64,000 nucleotides of DNA from JACVRN01 sp963715565 (GTDB lineage: Bacteria > Acidobacteriota > Blastocatellia > Pyrinomonadales > Pyrinomonadaceae). Position numbers and translations under genes: made by a program. Location: positions 5,394,001-5,458,000 of the forward strand of contig OY970256.1 of the NCBI GenBank assembly GCA_963715565.1, read 5' to 3'. Of this stretch, positions 27,001 through 34,306 are shown piece after piece (position 1 is the first letter of the stretch; the number at the start of each line of letters is the position of its first letter). Below the pieces are notes generated by a model that saw only the letters and a program-made list of their open reading frames with translations, was not told the origin of the DNA and made no database searches.

Positions 27001-27448
27001 CGCTCCGAACAACAACATCATCCAGCGCGCGAACCTGAGCGCGGTAGCGGCAGGCGGCGGGCCTTTCTATACGGAGGGTGACACGGTTGACCGGCTGAAC
27101 GGTTATTTCAACACGGGGGCGTTTGTTACTTCGCGACCGATTATCGCTGGCGGCGCTGTCGGCGTGGTGAATAATCCTACCTTTGACCCGGCGTTTCCTT
27201 TCGGCAACACGCCGCGCAACTTCCTGCGCGGCCCCGGACAGAAGAACCTGGATTTCTCCGTCGTGAAATTTATTCCCTTCACGGAGCGCGTGCGCGGCGA
27301 GTTCCGCACAGAGTTCTTCAATATCTTCAACTGGACGAACTTCGCCAACCCGAACAACAACATTGCCAACCTGGCGACGTTTGGCCGCATCACGCAGACG
27401 AGCACAGGCCCGCGCGTCATACAGTTTGCCTTCAAGCTCAACTTCTAA
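24014..27448 (+). CDS. TonB-dependent receptor, Oar-like, with carboxypeptidase-regulatory N-domain
   Basis: A 1144-residue outer-membrane protein. The signal peptide occupies about residues 1-26 (basic start, then LLTLLALLLSWTLTASAQ). A carboxypeptidase-regulatory beta-sandwich (GQLSGTVTDANGARIPGATV) follows at about 30-115. The plug region (about 130-260) contains TTITVNGQRTTSNNVRINGI. The rest is a long beta-barrel ending in FAFKLNF, with the C-terminal Phe used for barrel assembly. It should import or bind a large or poorly soluble substrate. GGAGG lies nine bases before the ATG at 24014. Its promoter shares an operator-like block with the TetR gene. A hairpin begins two bases after the stop codon. 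Confidence 0.9.
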   Translation: MYRSRFFHLLTLLALLLSWTLTASAQSGTGQLSGTVTDANGARIPGATVTITNVDTALERRVVTDNDGNFALQLLPPGKYKTEVTAPGFKPVVIQELNVNVAQTATVDVTLEAGTVQEAVTVTAEQPLVQQESSQVGRVIEETQIRQLPLPTRNFQQLLTLSPGTSASVSNNTELGRGDTTITVNGQRTTSNNVRINGIDANSVGTNSTPNIAVPATDSLQEFIVQTSLYDASQGRNAGGNVEAITKSGSNEFHGNVYEFFRNKALNANDFFLEAAGQPKPVLSRNQFGGTIGGPIVRERAFFFASYQGTRERNGASLINSLMSPTLPVFLTDANRTAAGIVAAFNTYNASLPLAQQQPALTAAQINPIALALLNARLPNGQLAIPSPSTATGLTPISDISIFREDQFNANVDIKLSDAHSISGKAFFASNPTTQANYNFAGLGNGPTQLPGFGGELDIIQSLTSITDTYVFSPTVVNQARFGFSRLRVTSVPIEPFTSNQFGITNPIGNLFPGLPTIVLPGLFTLGSSSFADQSSRINAWTVSDTVSIVAGNHRLRIGGEYRRSQVNFYFNAFSRGFLQFSPTTLNPFSAFTNFLTGSGISIVGSGVYDRALRTNDLAAFVQDDWKITSRLTLNLGVRYDFYGYPKDIRGRLVNFIPEQFRAGTALAPAGPPNGFVQAGNATTPIPGVPFVDDTLVPNDKNNFAPRVGFAYSISDRVVLRGGYGVYYDRLSTRYANTQLLNYPYLALAVGLVNPLGGLVPGLLPYSSPFVPVPQPTQFPVNATIPSPLSPLTPLVGVPISGIYIDQNLRTPYIQQYNANVQWEFANDYLLEVGYVGATGRKLLQVITLNQPVYNRATNSFTAPFGTALSTQKNTAGGIQQVQSSSNSQYSSLQVSVTKRFSRNLQFLAAYTLADSTDYYSGTAVNELQAVAGDQLDWRSNRGPSDFERRHRLVYSFVYDLPKTGSESSAARALLNNWEIAGILTLQSGLPFSIIDAPNNNIIQRANLSAVAAGGGPFYTEGDTVDRLNGYFNTGAFVTSRPIIAGGAVGVVNNPTFDPAFPFGNTPRNFLRGPGQKNLDFSVVKFIPFTERVRGEFRTEFFNIFNWTNFANPNNNIANLATFGRITQTSTGPRVIQFAFKLNF

Positions 27449-27449
27449 A

Positions 27450-27530
27450 AGCAGTGACGAGTGACAAGTGACAAGTGACAAGTTAAAACTTTCTTGCTTG
27501 TCACTTGTCACTTGTCACTCGTCACTGAGT
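27450..27530. repeat. Tandem-word hairpin, GTGACAA family
   Basis: A perfect 31-bp inverted repeat, 27452-27482 against 27497-27527, with a 14-nt loop, built of GTGACAAGTGAC words. It fills almost all of the space between the receptor stop and the next start codon (27535). Confidence 0.95.
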
Positions 27531-27534
27531 TTTT

Positions 27535-28335
27535 ATGCCGAAAGTCAGAGCAGGGGACATAGAGCTTTATTATGAAGAGGAGGGCGAGGGCGCGCCCCTG
27601 TTGCTCATTCCCGGTTTCGGGACGGGCCTCTGGATTTGGTTCAGGCAGCTTTCCGAGTTTTCAAAAGAGTTTCGCACCATCGCGTTTGACCCGCGCGGCA
27701 TCTCCCGCTCCGACGCTCCGCTTGAGCCCGTCACCATACGCAGCTTCGCGGACGACGTGGCCGCGATGCTCAAAGCTCTCGGTCTTGAAAGCGCGCACAT
27801 CCTTGGCGCATCCTTCGGCGGCTTCGTGGCTCAGGAGTTTGCGCTCCGGTATCCGTTGATGACGCGAAGCCTCGTCTTGTGCTGTACGAGCTTTGGCGGC
27901 CCACGGCACGTTCCGCCGACCGATTCGACACTGCAAGCGCTTGCTTCGACCAAAGGATTGAACACGGAGGATCGCGTACGCGAAAATCTACTGCTCGCTT
28001 TTTCGCCCGCCTTCGTCGAGCGCCGCGCAGATGAAGTAGAACGTGTGATTAAATTACGCGCGCAGAATTTCGTGCCCGAGCATGCGTATCTTCATCAGCT
28101 TCAGGCCGCGATGGCTTTTAACACGGAAGAGAGAGTCGCAGGGATAAGCGCGCCGACGCTTGTGCTCTCCGGCGACGCCGACATCATCGTGCCCGTCGAA
28201 AACTCGCGCAACCTGGCGCGCCGCATCCCCGGCGCACAGCTTCGCATCATAGAAGGCGGCAGCCACACGTTTTTTATAGAGCAACCCCGCGAGTTTAACG
28301 CGGCGGTGATAGATTTCATCAAAGAGAATAATTAA
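27535..28335 (+). CDS. Alpha/beta hydrolase
   Basis: A 266-residue cytoplasmic protein of the alpha/beta-hydrolase fold, most like enol-lactonase or esterase members. GASFGG carries the nucleophile Ser near residue 93, SGDADIIVP the Asp near 219, and GGSHTFF the His near 247. The oxyanion region is IPGFGTG. The ATG is only seven bases after the hairpin and no Shine-Dalgarno sequence is seen, so translation may depend on the upstream receptor or on unfolding of the hairpin. It is the first of the lipid-flavoured genes after the TonB receptor. Confidence 0.85.
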   Translation: MPKVRAGDIELYYEEEGEGAPLLLIPGFGTGLWIWFRQLSEFSKEFRTIAFDPRGISRSDAPLEPVTIRSFADDVAAMLKALGLESAHILGASFGGFVAQEFALRYPLMTRSLVLCCTSFGGPRHVPPTDSTLQALASTKGLNTEDRVRENLLLAFSPAFVERRADEVERVIKLRAQNFVPEHAYLHQLQAAMAFNTEERVAGISAPTLVLSGDADIIVPVENSRNLARRIPGAQLRIIEGGSHTFFIEQPREFNAAVIDFIKENN

Positions 28336-28418
28336 CAGGATGGACAGGATAAACAGGATAAAAAACTAAAACGCTCGCTCTTAAATTTTTATCCTGTTTA
28401 TCCTGTCCATCCTGTTTG
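28334..28418. repeat. Tandem-word hairpin, ACAGGATA family
   Basis: A perfect 31-bp inverted repeat, 28334-28364 against 28386-28416, with words ACAGGATGG/ACAGGATAA. It begins inside the stop codon of the alpha/beta hydrolase (28333-28335). Confidence 0.95.
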
Positions 28419-28453
28419 AATCTGCTTCGGGCAACACTCAAGCGAAAGGCATC

Positions 28454-29443
28454 ATGCGTTACGCAAAGATAGCTGGCACGGGTTCATACGTCCCCGAAAA
28501 AATTCTGACAAACGATGAGCTGAGCCGTATGCTCGGCGAGGACATCAACCAGTTTGTCACAGAGGTCTTGGGCATAAGCGAGCGCCACATCTGCGCGCCC
28601 GATGAATCGACGGCTGATCTGGCGACGCGAGCCGCCGAGCGTGCTTTGGAGGCGGCGGGAGTGCGCGCGGAAGATTTGAACCTGATAGTGCTTGCGACCG
28701 ACACGCCCGAATACATCTCGCCCGCCACGTCGGTCGTCGTACAGCATCGTCTCAGAGCAAAGAACGCGGGCACGTTCGATTTAAACTCTGCCTGCGCGGG
28801 CTTCGTCACCGCGCTCGACACGGCTTCGAAGTACATCATCAGCGACGAGTCCTACGAAAACGTGCTTGTCATCGGCGCATACGCTATGAGCAAGTATGTC
28901 GATTGGACGGACAAGAAGACGTGCACGATTTTTGCCGACGGCGCGGGCGCAGTTGTGCTTCAGTCTTCGGCAGAAGGACCGGGATTTTTAGCGTCCAAGC
29001 TCGTCGCCGAAGGCAGCTTTCACGACCACATGGGAATTTACGCGGGCGGCACGCGCATCCCCATCACCGAAGATGTCCTGCGCGAAGGCACGTGGGCAAA
29101 GCTGCGGTTTGCGAAAAAGTATCCGGCGGAAGTCAACAACGAAGGCTGGCCCGCGATTGTCCTAGACGTGCTCGCCAAAGCTCGTCTCTCTCTGGACGAC
29201 GTCGCGCTCTTTCTCTTCACGCAGGTCAATCTCTCGACCATCAAAGAGGTCATGTCGCGTCTTGAGCTACCAATGGAGCGCACGCACACGGTGATGGGCA
29301 AATGGGGCTACACGGGCTCGGCCTGCATCCCCATGGTCTTGGACGATGCGGTCAAAGCCGGAAAGCTCAAGCGCGGGGACAATCTTGTGATGTGCGCCTC
29401 CGGCGGCGGCCTCAACATGGCCTGCACAGCCTTCCGCTGGTAG
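28454..29443 (+). CDS. KAS III-like ketoacyl synthase with altered catalytic triad
   Basis: A 329-residue thiolase-fold protein of the FabH family. NSACAGF holds the acyl-accepting Cys114, and GYAG-like glycine loops and the C-terminal SGGGLNMACTAFRW match the family. The FabH His is normally in HQAN; here the segment reads FTQVN (Thr256). The FabH Asn of GNTSA is replaced in GYTGSA (Tyr286). Without His and Asn, normal decarboxylative condensation with malonyl-ACP is doubtful. It may transfer acyl groups or condense a different substrate. AAAGG precedes the ATG. Its neighbours (acyl-CoA ligase, hydratase, hydrolases) suggest acyl-CoA substrates. Confidence 0.8.
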   Translation: MRYAKIAGTGSYVPEKILTNDELSRMLGEDINQFVTEVLGISERHICAPDESTADLATRAAERALEAAGVRAEDLNLIVLATDTPEYISPATSVVVQHRLRAKNAGTFDLNSACAGFVTALDTASKYIISDESYENVLVIGAYAMSKYVDWTDKKTCTIFADGAGAVVLQSSAEGPGFLASKLVAEGSFHDHMGIYAGGTRIPITEDVLREGTWAKLRFAKKYPAEVNNEGWPAIVLDVLAKARLSLDDVALFLFTQVNLSTIKEVMSRLELPMERTHTVMGKWGYTGSACIPMVLDDAVKAGKLKRGDNLVMCASGGGLNMACTAFRW

Positions 29444-29449
29444 AGAAAG

Positions 29450-29532
29450 AGCAGTGGCAAGTGACGAGTGACAAGTGACAAGTTAAAAAGCTTGTTCTTG
29501 CTCGTCACTTGTCACTTGTCACTTGTCACTGT
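29450..29532. repeat. Tandem-word hairpin, GTGACAA family
   Basis: Left arm from 29451, right arm to 29531, built of GTGACGAGTGACAAGTGAC words. The loop includes AGCTTGTTCTTGCTC. It ends five bases before the start codon of the acyl-CoA ligase (29537). Confidence 0.9.
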
Positions 29533-29536
29533 TTTT

Positions 29537-31357
29537 ATGGAGTACCCGAACGTCTACACATTGTTTCGCGAGCGCGTAGAGCATTACGGTCGGCGCGCTG
29601 CTGCCGATGTTGATGCGGGGCCCGCGAAGGATGTCTTCTATTTTCGCCGCGAGGGAAAATGGAAGGGTATTTCGTGGCAACGCTTCGGCGCGGAGACGCA
29701 CGAGTTCGGCTCCGCGCTTCTGGCTTCGGGGCTCACGCGCGGCGCTTCGGTTTGTATCCTGATGGGCAACGTGCCGGAGTGGGCCGTGGCCGACATGGGG
29801 ACAATCAGCGCGGGCGGCATAGGCGTCGGCCTCTACCCGACCAGCTCCGCCGAACAATGCCAGTACATCATCAACCACTCGGACGCGGAGTTCGTGCTCG
29901 TTGATACTCATCAACAGCTACAAAAAATCCTGAGCGTTCGTGACCAGCTACTAAAAGTTAAAGCAATCGTCGTGCTCGATGAAGAAGCCGCGCGCGGCAT
30001 TGCGGGTGTGGAGAGCTACAGCGATTTTCTGCACAAGGGGCGCGAGAGCCGCGAACGATTTGAGCCGCTCCTACATGAGCGTGCATTGAATGCTGCGCCC
30101 GACGACGTTGCCATCATGGTCTACACTTCGGGCACTACCGGATTGCCCAAGGGCGCGTGTCTGAGCCATCGCTACATCATCAACAGCGTCGAATCATTGC
30201 GCGCGACGATTCCGATTGACGAGCGAGACGTTTCCTTCTCCTATCTTCCTTTCTGCCACGTGGCAGAGCGCATCAGCGGTCTTTACAATCGACTCTACGC
30301 GGGAGCTTCCGCTTATTTCGTGGACGACCTACAGAAGCTCTGGGAGTACATGCAGGAAGTGCGGCCCACTGTCTTTGCGAGCCTCCCGCGCTTTTTTGAA
30401 AAGGTACACGCGCGCGCCATTGCAGACCTTGAGCAAGAGCCGCCCGAAAAGAAAAAGCAGTTTGAAGAGGCGCTCGCAGCGGGGCGTGAAATTAGTCGGC
30501 TGCGTCAAAATGGAGAAACGATTCCTGAAGAGTTGCGCGCGGAGTATGAGCGCGTGGCGCGGCCTCTCATCACGCGCGTCAACGCTTATTTCGGCGGGCG
30601 CATGCGGCTGGCGACGTCGGGCGGTGCGCCGCTTCTGACCGAGGTCGCGGAATTTTTCGACGCGGCAGGCATCCCCGTGCTTCAAGCCTACGGGCTCACG
30701 GAAAACATCTGCGTGGCTTTTAACCGTCCTGACAATTACAAGTTTGGAACTGTCGGGCCGCCTATGCCCGGCTGCCGCGTGAGCCTTGCCGAGGACGGTG
30801 AGATTCTGGTGCAGAGCGAGATGATGTTTAGCGGTTATTACAAGGAGCCTGAAAAAACCGCTGAAGTGATGCGCGACGGCTGGCTGCTGACGGGCGATCT
30901 GGGAAGCATGGACTCGGACGGATTTTTGAAAATCACTGGCCGCAAGAAGGAGCTGATTGTCACTTCCACCGGCAAGAATGTTGCGCCCGCGCTTCTTGAG
31001 AACATGCTCAAGGAGCATCATCTCATCAGCCACGCCGTTGTCTTCGGCGATGGCAAAAGCTACCTCGTGGCGCTTCTGACGCTCAACCAGTTAGAGGCCG
31101 AAGAGTACGCGCGTGCGCGCGGGATTAAATATCAAAGCTTCGCTGATTTGACCCGCCATCCTTCGATGGTTCATCTGGTTCAGGAGATTGTGGACGGCGT
31201 GAACCGCAGAGTCTCTTCCACCGAGGCCGTCAAAAAATTCGTCATCCTCGACCACGACCTTCAGGTCGAAGCGGACGAGGTCACGCCGACCATGAAGGTC
31301 AAGCGCAACGTCGTTGCAGAGCGCTACCGCGAAGCTTTGGAGAGCCTGTACAAATGA
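29537..31357 (+). CDS. Long-chain fatty acid--CoA ligase (AMP-forming)
   Basis: A 606-residue adenylate-forming enzyme. The P-loop YTSGTTGLPKGA lies near residue 197. AYGLTE is the A5 motif, TGDLGSMDSDGFLKITGRKK the A7-A8 hinge, and MKVKRNVV holds the A10 Lys. LPRFFEKVHARAI is typical of long-chain acyl-CoA synthetases. It should activate fatty acids with ATP and CoA at the membrane face. The ATG at 29537 is chosen; an earlier in-frame ATG at 29468 lies in the hairpin and would encode repeat sequence. No Shine-Dalgarno sequence precedes 29537. Confidence 0.9.
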   Translation: MEYPNVYTLFRERVEHYGRRAAADVDAGPAKDVFYFRREGKWKGISWQRFGAETHEFGSALLASGLTRGASVCILMGNVPEWAVADMGTISAGGIGVGLYPTSSAEQCQYIINHSDAEFVLVDTHQQLQKILSVRDQLLKVKAIVVLDEEAARGIAGVESYSDFLHKGRESRERFEPLLHERALNAAPDDVAIMVYTSGTTGLPKGACLSHRYIINSVESLRATIPIDERDVSFSYLPFCHVAERISGLYNRLYAGASAYFVDDLQKLWEYMQEVRPTVFASLPRFFEKVHARAIADLEQEPPEKKKQFEEALAAGREISRLRQNGETIPEELRAEYERVARPLITRVNAYFGGRMRLATSGGAPLLTEVAEFFDAAGIPVLQAYGLTENICVAFNRPDNYKFGTVGPPMPGCRVSLAEDGEILVQSEMMFSGYYKEPEKTAEVMRDGWLLTGDLGSMDSDGFLKITGRKKELIVTSTGKNVAPALLENMLKEHHLISHAVVFGDGKSYLVALLTLNQLEAEEYARARGIKYQSFADLTRHPSMVHLVQEIVDGVNRRVSSTEAVKKFVILDHDLQVEADEVTPTMKVKRNVVAERYREALESLYK

Positions 31358-31443
31358 AGTCCCAAATCCCAAGTCCAAAGTCCCAAGTCAAAAGAAAGAA
31401 CTTGTCTTTGACTTGGGTCTTGGGACTTGGGATTTGGGACTTA
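31356..31443. repeat. Tandem-word hairpin, GTCCCAAGT family
   Basis: Left arm 31357-31391, right arm 31408-31442. The loop (AAAGAAAGAACTTGTCTTTG) differs by only two bases from the copy at 21347-21436. The stop codon of the ligase is its first base. Confidence 0.9.
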
Positions 31444-31458
31444 GTTAGGACTTGAAAA

Positions 31459-32388
31459 ATGATTGAACTAATTTTGACACGAGAGCGCGCAGGAGCTTTC
31501 ATCCGCGCCGCCCTCGCCACCGCTTTTCTGCTTTTAGCTTTCGTCGCCGCGTCTGCGCAAACAGTCGCTCCTGCGGCGCGCGCCGAAAAGGAAGCGACCA
31601 TCTACGGGCAGAAGATTCGCTATGTAGAGGCCGGAACGGGAGCGCCCGTGATTCTGCTTCATGGCCTTGGCGGCAACTCCACGAACTGGATGCTGAACAT
31701 CACGCCGCTCTCCGAACAGTATCGCGTCATCGTTCCCGACCAGCTTGGCTTCGGGCGTTCGGACAAGCCTTTTATCAGCTACCGCGTCGGCACGTACGTT
31801 GATTTTCTGGACCGGCTCTACCGTGAATTGAAAATCGAGCGCGCGACGCTGGTAGGAAATTCCATGGGCGGGTGGGTCGCCGCACTCTACGCGATTGCGC
31901 ATCCTGAAAAGGTCGAGCGGCTGGTGCTCGTAGACGCCGCGGGTTTTGCTCCGCCGAAGGATTTTGATGCCGCACGCCTTGTCGGAATTCTGAATCCTTC
32001 GACGCGCGAAGGGATGCGGCAACTGGCCTCGCTTGTCTTCTATAACAAAGCGCTGTTCACTTCGGACGCGGCCATCGACCTGCTGCTCACGCAGCGTCTT
32101 TCGGCTGGCGACGGCCACGTCATACAGTCGCTCATGGAATCGGTCGCACGCGGCGACGACATGCTCGACAATCGCCTCGCTGGAATCAAGCAGCCGACGC
32201 TTCTCATCTGGGGACGCGCCGACGGCCTCACGCCGCTCAACGAATACGGCGAAAGATTCAAACGAGAGATAAAGGGTTCGCAGCTCATCGTGCTGGAGAA
32301 AAGCGGCCACGCTCCGCAGGTGGAGCAGGCTGCGGAATTCAACGCCGCGCTGCTCAAATTTTTATCCGGCACAAAACCTGCTCAATAG
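31459..32388 (+). CDS. Exported alpha/beta hydrolase
   Basis: A 309-residue protein with an N-terminal hydrophobic export signal (about residues 11-34, ending AASAQ). The alpha/beta-hydrolase domain has LLHGLGGNS (oxyanion loop), GNSMGG with the nucleophile Ser near 137, WGRADGLTP with the Asp near 254, and SGHAPQ with the His near 283. It should act outside the cytoplasm on an ester or related bond, perhaps feeding the ligase and hydratase beside it. The start is 16 nt after the hairpin; no clear ribosome site is present. Confidence 0.85.
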   Translation: MIELILTRERAGAFIRAALATAFLLLAFVAASAQTVAPAARAEKEATIYGQKIRYVEAGTGAPVILLHGLGGNSTNWMLNITPLSEQYRVIVPDQLGFGRSDKPFISYRVGTYVDFLDRLYRELKIERATLVGNSMGGWVAALYAIAHPEKVERLVLVDAAGFAPPKDFDAARLVGILNPSTREGMRQLASLVFYNKALFTSDAAIDLLLTQRLSAGDGHVIQSLMESVARGDDMLDNRLAGIKQPTLLIWGRADGLTPLNEYGERFKREIKGSQLIVLEKSGHAPQVEQAAEFNAALLKFLSGTKPAQ

Positions 32389-32399
32389 AAAGACGTGGA

Positions 32400-32471
32400 T
32401 GGTAAATGGTAAATCGTGAATCGTGAATAGATAAAAACCCGTTCGTCTATTTACGATTCACGATTTACGAA
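32400..32471. repeat. Tandem-word hairpin, AAATCGTGAA family
   Basis: GGTAAATCGTGAATCGTGAA-type left arm (32408-32430) pairs with the right arm 32447-32469. The window's last 13 bases at 63988-64000 (CGTAAATCGTGAA) look like the start of another copy. Confidence 0.85.
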
Positions 32472-32480
32472 AGGAACGCG

Positions 32481-32873
32481 ATGACTTTACAGGTCGGGGA
32501 CACAGCGGAATTTTCAAAAACGATTACGGACGACGACATACAACGGTTCGCGGATTTGACGGGCGACCACAATCCTGTGCATCTGGATGATCAGTTCGCA
32601 GAGACCACGCGCTTCGGACGCCGCATCGCCCACGGCATGTTGAGCGCCGGGCTCATCTCTTCCGTGCTGGCGAATAAGCTGCCCGGGCAGGGCACTGTTT
32701 ACCTGAGCCAGACGCTCAACTTCGTCGCGCCCGTCTATCCCGGCGACACCGTGACGGCGCGCGTCACCGTCATCAAAGTCAGAGACGACAAACCCATCGT
32801 GACGCTGGAAACCGTCTGCACAAACCAACACGACAAGCCCGTCCTGCGCGGCGAGGCAGTGGTACTTGTATAG
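32481..32873 (+). CDS. MaoC-like (R)-specific enoyl-CoA hydratase
   Basis: A 130-residue single-hotdog hydratase. FADLTGDHNPVHLDDQFAET contains the Asp and His of the hydratase-2 motif (D-x4/5-H), and RIAHGML follows. Such enzymes (PhaJ type) reversibly hydrate trans-2-enoyl-CoA to (R)-3-hydroxyacyl-CoA and link beta-oxidation with other lipid routes. The length is typical. AAAGGAA precedes the ATG at 32481. It lies downstream of the acyl-CoA ligase in the same direction, consistent with a role in acyl-CoA metabolism. Confidence 0.9.
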   Translation: MTLQVGDTAEFSKTITDDDIQRFADLTGDHNPVHLDDQFAETTRFGRRIAHGMLSAGLISSVLANKLPGQGTVYLSQTLNFVAPVYPGDTVTARVTVIKVRDDKPIVTLETVCTNQHDKPVLRGEAVVLV

Positions 32874-32880
32874 AAAAGAA

Positions 32881-32937
32881 TTTCATCATTTATTCATTTC
32901 TTCATTGATTAAATGAAGAAATGAACCGATGAATCAA
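32881..32937. repeat. Tandem-word hairpin, TCAATGAA/ATGAAGAAATGAA family
   Basis: TTCATTTCTTCATT (32893-32906) is complementary to AATGAAGAAATGAA (32912-32925). The tail ATGAACCGATGAATCAAT is the word of the 10806-10892 hairpin. It ends just before the next start codon. Confidence 0.8.
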
Positions 32938-32945
32938 TTCCGATT

Positions 32946-34232
32946 ATGTCTACCAGACCTGTTGCGGTTGAAGAGAACGCTGGCGTGCGGTCAGCCGAAA
33001 GCGTGCGTCCTTATGCATGGTACGCGCTGGCGCTGCTGACGCTCGTCTACGTCCTGAACTTTCTGGACCGCACGCTCATCTACATACTGTTTACGCCTAT
33101 CAAGGCGGAGATGAATTTGTCGGACACGCAGCTCGCTTTCATAGGACCGACTGCGTTCGCCATCTTCTACACGGTGCTGGGCATCCCCTTCGGGCGCATG
33201 GCAGACAGCAGGACTAGAAAATATCTGATTGCCGGGGGACTCGCCGTGTGGAGTCTCTTTTCGGGGCTGACTGGTTTCGCGGGCAGCTTCTATACAATCT
33301 TACTGTGTCGCGTCATGGTCGGCGTGGGCGAAGCTACTCTCGGGCCTGCTGCGCTTTCTCTCATCAGCGATTACTTCCCGCCGCGCATGCGCGCAACTAC
33401 TCAGGCCATTTATTCCGCAGGCATCTCCATCGGCGGAGGCATAGCCTATTCCCTGGGCGGGTGGATTGCGGATAACTACGGTTGGCGATGGGCATTTTAT
33501 CTGCTCGGATTTCCCGGCCTCATACTCGCGGTGCTGGTCCTGCTGCTCAGGGAAGAGACGCGCGGGCGCACCGAAACGAGAACGATTAGCTACAGCAGTC
33601 GTGATTGGAAGATACTCTTTCAATCCGTTCCGCTACGCTATCTTTATATTGGTTACGCGCTGTTCGGGCTCTCCGCAAACAACCTTGGCATCTGGGGGCC
33701 AAGCTTCTTTGTGCGCGTGCACAAGCTGGATATCAAGCTCGTCGGCATGTTCGCGGGTCTGATTTCGGTGGCGGCGGGCGTGCCGGGAACAATCCTCGGC
33801 GGTTACGCTACGGACAGGCTGAGACGCGCCGGTCGTGGAGGCCGCATGCTCTTTAGCGCCTGCGCCGCGCTCGTTTCAGTCCCGCTCTGGCTCGCCATAC
33901 TTTTCAGCAACAACCTTTACGTGCTTGCGGTCGTCAATTTCCTACTGCTCGGGCTGGTCCTGATGTGGGTCGCGCCAGCCGCCGCAGACGTGCACGAAAT
34001 CGCCGGGCCAAACTTGAGAGGCTTGGGCATCGGCATCTATTTCTTCACCGTCACCATCGCGGCCTACGGCATCGGGGCATTGCTAATCGGAAGGCTCAAC
34101 GATTGGGCGGGCGTAGCCCTTAACCCGCAGATGATGAGATACACGCTATTGGTCTGTCCGGCGGCCAGCGCCCTCGGCGCACTCTTTCTCTGGCTCGGCA
34201 GCCGCAAGCTTCAGCAAGGCAGTGACGAGTGA
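32946..34232 (+). CDS. MFS transporter (spinster-like)
   Basis: A 428-residue protein with about 12 hydrophobic segments. LNFLDRTLIYILFTPIK follows helix 1, GRMADSRTRKY is the loop 2-3 motif, and GVGEATLGPAALSLISDYFP matches the spinster/hexuronate-like branch. The substrate is unknown; proteins of this branch often carry lipids, organic acids or sugars, and its place after acyl-CoA genes makes a lipophilic substrate plausible. The last residues (GSDE) and the stop codon are formed by the left arm of a hairpin. No Shine-Dalgarno sequence is seen before 32946. Confidence 0.85.
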   Translation: MSTRPVAVEENAGVRSAESVRPYAWYALALLTLVYVLNFLDRTLIYILFTPIKAEMNLSDTQLAFIGPTAFAIFYTVLGIPFGRMADSRTRKYLIAGGLAVWSLFSGLTGFAGSFYTILLCRVMVGVGEATLGPAALSLISDYFPPRMRATTQAIYSAGISIGGGIAYSLGGWIADNYGWRWAFYLLGFPGLILAVLVLLLREETRGRTETRTISYSSRDWKILFQSVPLRYLYIGYALFGLSANNLGIWGPSFFVRVHKLDIKLVGMFAGLISVAAGVPGTILGGYATDRLRRAGRGGRMLFSACAALVSVPLWLAILFSNNLYVLAVVNFLLLGLVLMWVAPAAADVHEIAGPNLRGLGIGIYFFTVTIAAYGIGALLIGRLNDWAGVALNPQMMRYTLLVCPAASALGALFLWLGSRKLQQGSDE

Positions 34233-34306
34233 CGAGTGACAAGTGACAAGCAAGAAAAAGCTTTTCTTTTTTTAACTTGTCACTTGTCACTCGTCACTCG
34301 TCACTT
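34219..34306. repeat. Tandem-word hairpin, GTGACGA family, shared by two gene ends
   Basis: A perfect 30-bp inverted repeat, 34221-34250 against 34276-34305. The left arm encodes the last residues of the MFS gene, and the right arm encodes, on the other strand, the last residues of the permease. Both genes therefore end in SDE followed by TGA. Confidence 0.95.

Noticed and set aside
27535..31357. OleABC-type olefin/beta-lactone cluster
   Set aside because: The order alpha/beta hydrolase, KAS III-like, AMP ligase is suggestive, but the KAS III protein lacks the OleA His and Asn, the ligase is of ordinary long-chain acyl-CoA type, and no OleD reductase is present.
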